A DNA stretch of 64,000 bases, taken from positions 13,423,053-13,487,052 of the forward strand of contig CM053335.1 of the NCBI GenBank assembly GCA_028583605.1, written 5' to 3'. The translations under genes were made by a program, and so were the position numbers. Of the stretch, positions 33,601 through 43,508 are shown piece by piece (the first letter of the stretch is position 1; each line of letters opens with the position of its first letter). The notes beneath the pieces are model-generated. The model did no database searches and was not told where the DNA came from. It saw nothing but the letters and a program-made list of their open reading frames with translations. Source of the stretch: Dastarcus helophoroides (Eukaryota; Arthropoda; Insecta; Coleoptera; Bothrideridae).

Positions 33601-35004
33601 ATTCAAATCGATACTGTTTAGTTCAGTGCTTTTGTTCCATTCTCACGACGAAATTATGGTTTTTTCTCAAAAAATCGAATTTATTCTCGAAATTGCACCT
33701 TTTTTTTAAATTTATATTTTAGAGTTTCGAATATATTCTGATTTTTTTTGGAAATTTAGAAATTTAGCTCTAACTTCCTACTGTATTAAATTTCAGTGTT
33801 AAATTTGAAATTAATCATTATTTTGTAATCAATTTATAGGAAATTGCGAGGAAAATTTCGAATGTTTGAAGTTTTCTTTATTTTTTTTAATTTCTACTTT
33901 ATCGTTGAAATTTTGATTTCGGAAAGCTGAATTTCTGATTTTGGTTTCGAAAAGCTGAATTTCTGAAAGTTTAAACAATAAAATTTGAAGAATAATGTGT
34001 AAGAAATTTTAAGAAAAATAAAAATAATTATGCTAAAAAAATTTGTCTTAAAATTTTCACCAAAAATCTTATCAATATTTTGAAATTGTTTTAAAAAGTT
34101 TAATTTTAACTTTCATTTCGAAATTTTAGCTTTCATTCACAACTTCAACATCCATTTTAAAATCTTAATACTTGAAATTTCCATTTTTTTTTAACTCTTG
34201 ACTGCTTTCTCAATATTTTGACTTTTTCTAAAAAAAAAATAAAAATTTCAAACTTAAGCTTAAAATTTTTCAATATTTTAACTCTTAAAGTAAAAATAGA
34301 AATTTTAAATTATACCTACAATTTTGAAAAAAAAGCTAACCCAACACATTATTGTATTTTGCAAACGAAAACCCCAAAATTTGTCTTTTTAGAACTAAGA
34401 TAAAATTTACAAAAAAAACCCTACTTAAACAAAAAAAAAGCAAATTTTATTCAACTTCCTAATAAATGACGAAATTTTATCCAATTTCTTTATAAATGAC
34501 GAAATTTTATTCAATTTCTGTATAAATGACGCAATTTTAGAGAATCACGACAAATTTAATGATCGATTTCAATTAGAGAAAATGTTAACTCTACTCGTTA
34601 CTTTTGACAATATTAGACCTACCTCTGCTCCAAGTTCCACGAGTGTTTCGATCAAAACAGCCGTTTGAATAGTCATGTGTAAACAGCCCGCGATTCTAGC
34701 CCCTGCAAGTGGCTTTGACTTGCCATATTTCCTTCTAAGACTCATCAAACCGGGCATTTCATTTTCCGCCAACGAGATCTCCTTGCGACCCCAGTCGGCC
34801 AATTTCAAATCAGCTGAAAAATTCAACACTTTAATTATTCAATCTTATGAAATCGACCAAGATGTTGGGCCACATCAAAATATCGAAATGACATAACCTA
34901 ACATTACAACATGTGCCGGCAACAACTTCGATAGATGTAAACTTTAGGGAATATTTGGCCCCCAATGGGAACTTACCAACTTTGTACGGTGGTTTGCAAC
35001 TCAT
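30666..35004 (-). CDS. Ahcy: Adenosylhomocysteinase (S-adenosyl-L-homocysteine hydrolase), 3 exons
   Basis: Exons on the minus strand are 35004-34977, 34813-34623 and 31748-30666 (1302 nt, 433 residues; the human enzyme has 432). The frame is open through both GT-AG introns. The start is [20 protein letters not shown]. Conserved blocks are [52 protein letters not shown], the NAD-binding [26 protein letters not shown], and the C-terminal KPDHYRY that reaches into the neighbouring subunit's NAD site. The enzyme splits S-adenosylhomocysteine into adenosine and homocysteine and so relieves product inhibition of methyltransferases. Intron 2 (2.9 kb) holds a foldback repeat and two tandem arrays. 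No catalytic residue appears lost. Confidence 0.97.
31828..32035. repeat. Dispersed repeat R, copy 2, foldback form
   Basis: The inner arms GAAACAAGAAAGATTAAAAA and TAAATCTTTCTTGGTTTCAG face each other around ATCTGAAGATGATAGTTTGG then CTGTCGAAACGC. The sequence then continues into the GGACCAGTCCGTTCC end also found in copies 1 and 4. It lies in intron 2 of the adenosylhomocysteinase gene. Confidence 0.7.
32041..34435. repeat. AT-rich low-complexity filler of adenosylhomocysteinase intron 2
   Basis: Degenerate A/T-rich sequence with sparse TCGAAATTT motifs. Apart from the tandem array at 32935-33200 no element is defined. No exon is seen. Confidence 0.5.
32935..33200. repeat. 20-bp minisatellite, AAAAGTCTTAACTTTTTCCC
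   Basis: About 12 tandem copies of a 20-bp unit, nearly perfect at 32965-33050 and more diverged to the right. The period equals that of the main array family, but the sequence is different. Confidence 0.85.
34436..34545. repeat. 37-bp tandem repeat, 3 copies
   Basis: Three units containing ATAAATGACGAAATTTTAT and CAATTTCT lie directly before the 3' edge of adenosylhomocysteinase exon 2. Confidence 0.75.
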
Positions 35005-35411
35005 ATTGACTTCTGTTAATTAATAAATCAAATTATAAGGTTAAAATTGGATGAAACAGCTGGAGATTCAAATGTTGTGGAGCGGACACCACAGAATACC
35101 TTCCCGGGGCGGACACAATAACTACACGCGACGTGCGATAGGTCGACTGCGCAAATTAACTAAAATAGATGTCGTCGGGGGATATTTAAACTGGGGATTT
35201 TAAACTGATAAGGAGCGTAATAGATAAAAATAACTCGTTTTTCAATGCAACGCATACGTTTTCGTTGAAATAACCGGAAAGAAGAAAAATTTATTTATAA
35301 CTCAATAAGTTTTATGACGGTCCACAAGTTCTTTAAATTGATCGCTTTGAAAACGCATATGCACGGAAAGACGTCTTGCACGGATAGCCATCTTGCACAG
35401 AATCCTGATTA
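35005..35411. other. Upstream region of adenosylhomocysteinase
   Basis: Presumed promoter of the minus-strand gene, about 400 bp up to a hAT-type MITE. No defined core-promoter motif is identified. Confidence 0.3.
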
Positions 35412-35419
35412 GCACAAAC

Positions 35420-36347
35420 TAGAGATGATCGATATTAGAAAAACATCGATATTGACATCAATATTAACATCGGTTCAAAAGTATCGATGTACGATGAATA
35501 TCGAAAGAAAAATATCGATGTTTTAGATTAAAAAAAAAACAATCCATTTTATTATAAGGTATACCATGTAGTAAGCGACGTAAGCAAATTCATGGCAGAT
35601 TGTTGGGTTACATTACTGCAAAAGTTTGAGTTTACTGGCCAGACATGGAGTACAATATAGGGTACATTTACTATACCTGTTATTTCGTTTTCGAAGTTTC
35701 ATTACAAAAAAAATTAACTTCTACTGACACTCGCTGCCACTTTATTCTTAGATGAAAGAAAAAATTGACCATGGCTTGAAATTGACAGTTTTTTATTTTG
35801 TTAGTTTTAATTTGGTTACATCGATCAGCGACATCTAGTGTAAATTGGGTAAAGGTGAAATAATACTAATAATAGGAAGTCCTATAAGGATTTTCCTAGG
35901 AAAGCGTGTCTAGAACATCGTTTATTCATATTTTAGTCAGGGAGGAGCGTCCACCGCCGAAGTTAAAACTACTTCAATCTATTAGGTATACGTTTTAACT
36001 ACTCGTTTGGCAATGTTTGACCTACGATAAAATAGAATTCTGTGGTGCGTGTATTTGCGGATTAATAGATGGCGCTGCGAACAGTGGAAGGTTTTCCCAT
36101 TTTCAAAGCATGGCGTAACACAACCTTACCTTCTAGATAACCATAACTAATAACAACATTAATCGGCAACATTTGTTACACCTAATCACGCTAGACGGCT
36201 TAGCCCTAGACTTAGAGTGTATCGATATCGATGTTCCGATTTTATTCTCATAACATCGATGTGTCAATATTATCGAAAACTTAACATCGATGTTTTTCCA
36301 CTAAACATCGATGTTTATTCACCATCGATGAATATCGATCATCCCTA
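35420..36347. mobile_element. hAT-like MITE with ATCGAT-rich ends
   Basis: Left end TAGAGATGATCGATATT and right end AATATCGATCATCCCTA are inverted repeats. Exact 8-bp target duplications GCACAAAC lie at 35412-35419 and 36348-36355. Length 928 bp, no transposase. Confidence 0.85.
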
Positions 36348-36365
36348 GCACAAACCACTAGTTAG

Positions 36366-37148
36366 TAGGGATGGGCAAACCTGCTACTTTCGGTAGACCC
36401 TACTTTCATATAAGTTATAGCAGTTACTGCTTCTTTTAAAAAGCAGCTACTAAGTAGCGGCTTAAAAATAACAATTTGTAAGGTTGTGGACAGTTCGATG
36501 ATGGCAGCCAGCTATTTGCTTCTTTGTAGGAATTTACGGTTTACAAACTGCTTTGCGTCACGACATCCTACTGTCGTGTAGTTTGAATATGTGATTGTTT
36601 GATAAGGTGTAGATCACAGAGTACGAATGTCAAAATTCTCAAATAACAGCTTTAATTTTACTTTCCTTTTGGTGGATAAATCTTAACGTGCGTAAAGACT
36701 CTTAAAATTAGTAATGACATTGACATTAGAATATGCTCTGTGATTAGAACTGTTAACATTTTCGCACAAAACATGTGATCACAGATCTATAAAGCGTTAC
36801 GAATCAACAGCCAACAATTTCGAAATTAATCATCACTGCAAAGCAGACGCGAGACATCTCGAATATTCAGATATTATTGACTGTATCGGAGTCCCAGTAT
36901 CTATCAACAGACCTGCTGCAAAGAAGCGAAACAGCTATTTTTGATAATAAATCGCCAGCGATATTCGGGTATTGTCGACTACTATCGGGGTTTCCGATTT
37001 AGCGATTTCTCTCAATAGAACTACGATGTAAAATACGGAGCAGCGAAGTAGCGAAGCAGCTAGTTTTAAAATTGATTAACAGCTTGAAGCTATTTCAGCT
37101 AAATACATACTACGTAGTAGCAGCTTTTGAAATAGCAATCCATCGCTA
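36366..37148 (+). mobile_element. hAT-like MITE, TAGGGATGGGCAAACC family
   Basis: Starts TAGGGATGGGCAAACCTGCT and ends CAATCCATCGCTA, flanked by exact 8-bp duplications CTAGTTAG (36358-36365 and 37149-37156). The body is homologous to 8006-9034 in opposite orientation. Length 783 bp, no coding capacity. Confidence 0.88.
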
Positions 37149-37156
37149 CTAGTTAG

Positions 37157-37745
37157 TGGTTTGTGGCGATTAGGTTTCCGCTGTGTTTGGGTTTCCAAAT
37201 CACGAATTCAAATTCGGGCACCGAAAAGAACATAGTTCATATTAGGCGTCGGACACTGTCAAAGGGAAGGCTTACAAACAGTGTTGCCACATATTTCAAG
37301 GTAAAATTCCGTACGTACGCAGTTAAAATTACCGTATTTTCCCAAAAATTACCGTACCTTATTTTATTACCTATTACCTGTCTTAAAAACTTCTATTAAG
37401 TATTAATACATACACTACAAAACTTAAAAAAAAGAGTTTATTTACTTTTTTTGAAGTCAAAAATGCAAAGGCGTAGAAAGGACATCAATTTGAAAAAAAA
37501 TGCTGACCTCTCTTCCAAATAAAGTTAAAATTTCGAATTTAATCTCAAAATTTCGAAAAATAAGCCGAAATTTCAAGTTTACAGTCGAAATTTCCAGAAA
37601 AAAGTTGAAATTTGAAGTTTTAGGTCGAAATCAAAGATTAAAGTGAAAATGTCAACTTTGAGCCCGAAAATGTTATTTCAATCTTAAAATTTCAAGATAA
37701 AAGTCGAAATTTCGGTTAATAAAAGTAGAAATTACTGAACGCATC
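37157..37745. repeat. Spacer with element remnants, anchor B and array DNA
   Basis: CAGTGTTGCCACA near 37280 resembles a transposon terminus. Anchor B (GGCGTAGAAAGGACATCAAT) lies at about 37471, followed by 20-bp array sequence to about 37735, where the left half of anchor A begins (CTGAACGCATCC, then GCCAACTGTCAATATT). Confidence 0.6.
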
Positions 37746-37789
37746 CGGTCGCCAACTGTCAATATTAGAAAGTGTGGCATGTATACGAA

Positions 37790-38169
37790 TCCATATTCTG
37801 TGATCGCAAAGTTCAAGTATCAATGTCAGTCGAAAGTCGACTCTGTCGTATCACACATGTCCACAAGAATTGATTTTCTTCCAATAACTTGTTCCCGCGC
37901 TAAAATAGGAAAATATGAATAATAATGAGGGAAGTTTTACGATACATATAAAAGAGGGTGCGACCATAGACAGGCCTCTTCTTCGGTAAAACTTCCGCCA
38001 TTAAGGTTCATCACTTCGCGTTCTAATGCATGTAAGTTAATGTAATAAGTTAAGTAGTGATTAAAGTATCGTTCGTTAAGAATAGACTTTTATTCTCCGC
38101 CGAGAACCATAGACGTCAGTTAACTAAGATTCTAGTATAATAGAACCACAAATAATTCTACAGAAGTAA
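37790..38169 (+). mobile_element. Possible solo LTR
   Basis: A non-repetitive segment interrupting an anchor A unit. It contains ACATATAAAAGAGGG (TATA-like, about 37950), a downstream GC-richer part and a CTTTTATTCTCCGC segment as in insect LTR elements. TG..CA ends can be proposed (TGTCGTATC .. TTCTACA) but no clear target duplication was found. Confidence 0.3.
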
Positions 38170-38179
38170 GGGGCATGGT

Positions 38180-38455
38180 ATATATGTAATACTTCTATAT
38201 GGCCAGCTCCCTATTCTCTTCGCGAGTTTGTTCTGACCAAATCCGATAAAGATGGAACATGGATAAATGGCGAGTATTGCGCATGAATGAATGAAATAAG
38301 CCAATCGCTACGCGCGGGTTAAACGGGTGTTTATGTTTGGCCGTGCACAGCTGATTTGTAACACTTGCGCATTACGACTCATTAATTCGTGTGAAGGTCA
38401 GCGAGAAAGAAAGCTAAGAAACGAGGAACTGGCCATATAGAAGTATTACATATAT
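38180..38455. mobile_element. MITE family M, copy 3 (best preserved)
   Basis: The termini ATATATGTAATACTTCTATA and its complement extend inward as TGGCCAGCTCC / GGAACTGGCCA, for about 30 bp. The flanks GGGGCATGGT at 38170-38179 and 38456-38465 are an exact 10-bp duplication, which fits a Mutator-like origin better than hAT. It is inserted within anchor A. Confidence 0.85.
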
Positions 38456-38475
38456 GGGGCATGGTAGGGCGCAAC

Positions 38476-38727
38476 ACAGATTATAGAATAAGGACAGTGC
38501 ACGCTCTATATTGGCCATGTATAAAACGTCTGGAAAGTGGAGTGGCTCCGACTATTTCTTTTCTCTCTCTTTCAACAGTTGTTTAATAGCCATATTCATT
38601 TACTTGGTTCCTTATTGGTAGTGAAAATACATCACTCCTGTCATCACGAGAGCATACTACCTACTCTCTAGACGCCTTTTCGACACCGTTTTCTACGTTC
38701 GTGCACTATCCTACTTTTATAATCCGT
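38476..38727. mobile_element. 252-bp MITE inserted in anchor A
   Basis: The left end ACAGATTATAGAATAAGGAC and the complement of the right end ACGGATTATAAAAGTAGGAT agree over about 28 bp. The flanks GGCGCAAC and GGGGCAAC form an 8-bp duplication with one mismatch. Confidence 0.75.
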
Positions 38728-38735
38728 GGGGCAAC

Positions 38736-39160
38736 TGTCATTCGCCTTACCTAACCACTGAATATAGAAATTTCGACACTAATCTTGAAATTTCGTGAAA
38801 AAAAGTTGATATTGCGAGTTTAAAGCTAAATTTCAAATGGAACGACGAAATTTTGTAACAAAAATCGAAATTTCTACTTTAATCTCGTAATTTCAGTCGA
38901 AATTTCAAAAAAGTCGGAATTATTAAAGTCGAGGTTTCTGTTTTTTTTTTAATTGATGTCCTTTCTGCGCCCTAATAAAAACATCTTATACGCAAATTAA
39001 AACTGCCCAGTATTTGGATTTAGTTCTCAACGTAATCACAGGGTGCGCTTCGTCTAGCTACGATCGCTGATGCATACGAAATTGACTTATGTCATGTGTC
39101 AAAATTATTTCGCCTTTGACAGATAAAGTTCTATGTCTTTGACCAATTAAAAGTTAGGTT
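38736..39160. repeat. Right half of anchor A, array remnant and THG1 upstream region
   Basis: TGTCATTCGCC follows the 252-bp MITE, then 20-bp array to about 38940 and anchor B (TTGATGTCCTTTCTGCGC) near 38950. The last 200 bp before THG1 are unique sequence, presumably its promoter. Confidence 0.55.
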
Positions 39161-40147
39161 ATGAAACATTTAAAATTTTTTTTTTCGAATACTGATAGAT
39201 TTCGCAGAATTTGCACCAGTGCGATGGCGAAGAGCAAATTTGAATACGTGAAAGATTTCGAAACTGAGGACAAACTGCTGCCAAACACTTGGATCGTGGT
39301 CAGAGTGGACGGCAGGGCATTCCACAAATTCTCGGCCAAGCACAACTTCGATAAACCCAATGATATTCGCGCGGTGTCTTTGATGAATAAAGCCGCCTCT
39401 CTCGTAATGGATGAGTTCAAGGATATCGTTTTGTCATACGGACAAAGCGATGAATATTCTTTTGTACTTAGGAAAGATACGACTCTTTACAAGCGACGGG
39501 CGTCGAAGATACTAACATATGTTAATAGTTATTTTAGTTCGTCGTATGTGTACTTTTGGAAGTATTACTTTAAGGAGGTAAAGCTGAAATATCCTCCGGC
39601 TTTCGATGCTAGAATTGTCTTGTATCCCACAGATGAGAACTTAAAGGATTATTTGTGCTGGAGGCAAGCCGACTGTCACATTAATAACCTGTATAATACG
39701 ACATTTTGGGCTCTAGTGTTAAAAGGAGGGTTAACGAATACAGAGGTAACGTAGCTTGCGTTATTTAAATTAATACTGTTATTTTATTCTTAGGCGGAGA
39801 AACGTTTGTGTGGGTCGTTATCATCAGATAAAAATGAAATATTGTTCAGCGAATTTAACATTAATTACAATAATGAACCTGTGATATTTAAAAAGGGGAC
39901 TATACTGTTGAGAAAGAAAATAAAAAGTCCTAAACACGGTAAAACAAGACAAGTTGTGCTGCCATTACATGAGGATTTAATTCAACCATTATTTTGGGAG
40001 AAACATCCTGAGGTTTTGGCCATCAGAACTAATGAATTTTATGAGTGGCCGGGTGATGCAGTTCTGCCAGAATTGGTGATGCAACAGTTACACCTACATT
40101 CCGATGACACAAAGAGTTATCAGTCCACAAGCACTGCAGGGAAATAA
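39161..40147 (+). CDS. THG1: tRNA(His) guanylyltransferase (THG1), 2 exons
   Basis: Exons are 39161-39745 and 39794-40147 (939 nt, 312 residues). The single intron is 48 bp and GT-AG in phase 0. The first ATG gives a basic, Ser/Arg/Phe-containing N terminus ([20 protein letters not shown]) suggestive of mitochondrial targeting. A second ATG at M22 gives the highly conserved [13 protein letters not shown] start, so two isoforms are possible. Metal-binding positions are D50-G51 (RVDGR) and D97-E98 (YGQSDEYSF). Other family blocks are [26 protein letters not shown] and [17 protein letters not shown]. The enzyme adds the 5' guanosine (G-1) required by histidyl-tRNA synthetase. AATAAA overlaps the stop codon (40143-40148). 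It is convergent with the V-ATPase gene. Confidence 0.96.
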
Positions 40148-40549
40148 AGCAAATTCTGTTAATTGTTGAATTTTTCTGTTGTAATCCTATTTAAAAATTC
40201 TACTGAAAGTAATGGATTAATCGATCTAATGCGATTCTGGAAAATTTTGCTCCTCTCTTGATTATTTTTGACAACAGTTTTTACTACGGTTTATAAAAAT
40301 AAACTGCACTAAAAACTGTTTAGAAAACTAATGAAAAAAACTATAAACAGTTTTAAATGAGTAATATATTTATTACATCCAACTAGTCAGCTGGTATAAT
40401 ACTTTTTATATGTACATGAGCGACTAAAACGAATAACATCTATCTCAAATAACTCTAACAAAATATAGATGGCGCTAGAAGCCAATATGATATTTAAACT
40501 AATAAGAACAAATGGAATGAGTAGTTGTGGGGTGCACTTTGTTTAATGT
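40148..40549. other. Convergent 3' intergenic region THG1 / V-ATPase d
   Basis: 402 bp shared by two 3' ends. It contains AATAAA-type signals on + near 40308 and TTTATT (minus-strand signal) near 40368. No gene. Confidence 0.45.
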
Positions 40550-42131
40550 TTATTCTAGGATTGGTATATAGTTATCAATTTTAGCTCGATGCTTCTGGGC
40601 GACACACTCTGCAATCCACACAATATTACGACACTCTTGCTCCTTCAATTTCAAGTATGAATAAAAGACTCCATAGTGGAATTGTTGTAAGAAAGCCATC
40701 ACATTTAAGTTGACCTAAAAAACCATATATTAAAATATAAAAGTAGTAGTTTTTATAAATTTGATATATCAAAGAACCAGATAACTAGAAATATAATGCA
40801 AAAAGTTGTAAAGGAAGTCATACTTCATATTCAAAAAATTTGTCTTCCAAAGTTTTGTCTTCTGGATTGTTTCCTGACCCTTGGAAAAGCTTGGCATATT
40901 CAGCGTAATATTCAGCAACAGCTTTAACTTGATCGTAGTCTTCAGCCCTAGCTAGAGCTGCCAAACCATCAGGATGGAGCTTTCCACACCTTGGATACAA
41001 TTTTGATCGATCGTCCTTGCTCAATTCAGTTCCAAATGAATTGATGGTTATTATAATTGCCCTTCTATCAGCTTCAAACTAAAATTCAATAATCAGAACT
41101 CAATTTAACATGAAATACAGCAATGTCTGCCTATAACGAAACTTTAAGTACCAAAGAAATCGGATCGTAACAATTAATAGTGTTGCTTAAATCTGTAATT
41201 GATTGGTTCACTGCAAGCAAGAATTTGTGATAAGTGGATTTGGTATAAGAAGACATTTCTGTATAAGAAATATAAAAATTTTTCACCATTGAGGTAAAAT
41301 CTGAGTATTTTCACCAAGTAAGGGTTAAAAATATTAATTATTTAAAATTCAATAATTCGGCAAACTTCAAATTTAGTAAAGAGGACACTTACAGCCAAGA
41401 TTTCACACATGCAATCAGCTGTGGTTCCCCCGATGTCCCTGCAGAAATCATAGAATGCTTCAAGATATGCCTTATATAAAGTGTTACGTATAATCTCAAT
41501 GTTCATTTCATCTAAATCCTGTTCGCTGATGCAATCGACAAAAAACGGCGCCAAAGGCGTATCAACAAGCACAGCGTTGTATAACTCAGCTGGGGTCGAA
41601 GCGACATGAATAGCCTCCATTTGCTCGAAACTTCCCAACGGATGACACTTTGGAATCAGTTCGCTGATGGGACGCTGGTGCAAAGTCCCCGTAATTAACA
41701 AAATAATGTTATCAATCATATAACTGTACGTAATAAAATCCAAAAACGTCGACAGTGGCTCGACCGCTTGATTCCTCATATGTTGAAACTCGATAACTAA
41801 TTTCTCCCTCAACTTATTATCGATAGTAGACACGGACAAAGGGGAGGGTTCGTTGGCCAAAAACGCCCCGTAATCTGTACCTTGCAGGTGAAGTTTTAAA
41901 TCTGTAAGGGGTAGCAAATAAAAAGTGTATTTGGGTCATATATGATTTGGGTAAACTGTCTGGATTCCGGGGGTGAACTGTCTGGATTCCGGGGGTGAAC
42001 TGTCACTTACCTTCTAAAGTTTCGCATTGCACCAAGTTGATATAATCGGCTCGTTTTAGTATCCCGCTTTTGAAGCCGCGACAAAGCCCTTCTAAATATC
42101 CGGCATCGATGTTAAACAGGCACCCCTTCAT
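40550..42131 (-). CDS. VhaAC39-1: V-type proton ATPase subunit d (V0 domain), 4 exons
   Basis: Minus-strand exons are 42131-42011, 41901-41393, 41078-40824 and 40714-40550 (1050 nt, 349 residues; family 348-351). All introns are GT-AG and in frame. Conserved blocks are [96 protein letters not shown], and the C-terminal [33 protein letters not shown] (given here only by its landmarks [14 protein letters not shown] and DNYIPIL). Subunit d sits on the c-ring of the membrane V0 sector and couples it to the central stalk for acidification of endomembrane compartments. It ends in an extra Glu (ILE). The gene symbol follows the Drosophila orthologue. Confidence 0.96.
41940..42003. repeat. 22-bp tandem duplication in V-ATPase d intron 1
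   Basis: GTGAACTGTCTGGATTCCGG-type units occur two and a half times. Confidence 0.8.
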
Positions 42132-43508
42132 TTTTGTATTTGAAAGACTAGAGGAACTCTACAGAATACCTCACCCCAAAAGTCATATGATTGAATGACT
42201 TTGACGTTTGTTTGACATGTGATGTTTATTTGCGAGTGGACACTAGAGGGCGCCAAATTCAAAAAATCGATAAATGAATATTCAACAATAAAATAATAAA
42301 TTTTTATTAATTCAATTTGGTTAATAAGAGCAATGAGAAACTTATAACTGATTTTATTCACTTATCGCAGATTAGAATCTCGTTCTTCAACGGAAATCAG
42401 CGCTGGAGTCACAGAAATTAGAACAAATGATAGCGCACGATAAGTATACAGCGCGTATAAAGCGACCTCTATGTTGTATTAGCAAAACTCCAATAACTAA
42501 ATTTTCTCATTTTTCATTTTTATTTCCAGCTAATAAAGCGATGAATATACCTTGAACGCCAAGCATAACAGACCAAAGGAATATACTTAGACACTGTGTA
42601 TGAAAACATATGCGACACTTGTAAAAATATTTCATTTTTGAAGGACATACGAGATTAGTCATAAAATTTTTAGTATTTTTTATAAAGCTCGAAATTTTTC
42701 GAACCTTAGACTTTTTCCTAATTGAAAGTATCTATTGTTTTCTAATATTTTAGCTTTAAAATGGAAATTCGCAACGTTTCTAATTTGTTCTAGAGATTTT
42801 TAGCTTAAAAGGTAAAAATTTTAGAGAAAATAGAATTTCCTCAAATTCAAGTCGAAATTCTTAAAGTTTACGATTTAAAATAAAAGTTTTTCATTTTAAA
42901 AATTTCACGTTATTTGAAATCCCAGCTTTTCCTAGATTTTTTGTTTCACGATTCAAATTTGAAATTTTTCCATTTTAGTTGTCTCAAAATGTTCTCGTCT
43001 TTTGAAAATCTCTGGTTTTTCCAAATATTTTGGGTTTAAATATTCCGTTTTTCCAAAATGTTAATTTTTTCACCATTAGTCCTACAACTGCATCTTTTAT
43101 CTGAAACTAATTACTAATTTAAACACATTTTAACATTTTACCTGGAAGTTTGACCTTTAAATTGGAACTGTGTCGAAGTTTTGACACTTAATTTAAAACT
43201 ATTTAAAATTTAAAATTTTAAATAAAAAACGAAAGATGGAATTGTAAAATCGAACTTTTCAGTTAGGAGCAACAAAAATGGCGTGCGCGAATATCTACTG
43301 CTGCTCCAGCAATGGATATCCAAGATACATAATTCTATGGGCGGTAGATCATCTAGCTATTAGGTTCAACAACCCCCAAACCTCTACTGTCAATCTGACA
43401 GATAACCATCAAAAGTCAATGTCATTAAATGTTTGTAAACACAATTTCTGATGTTTTGTGGTTTACAGTGAATTTTTCCCAATTTTTTAAATATTCTCGT
43501 TCCGTACG
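42132..43508. other. Divergent region between V-ATPase d and DZIP1-like genes
   Basis: Both genes start outward from this 1.4 kb, so it must hold two promoters. About 42650-43260 is AT-rich degenerate repeat. The flanks are unique. No specific motif is assigned. Confidence 0.4.
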
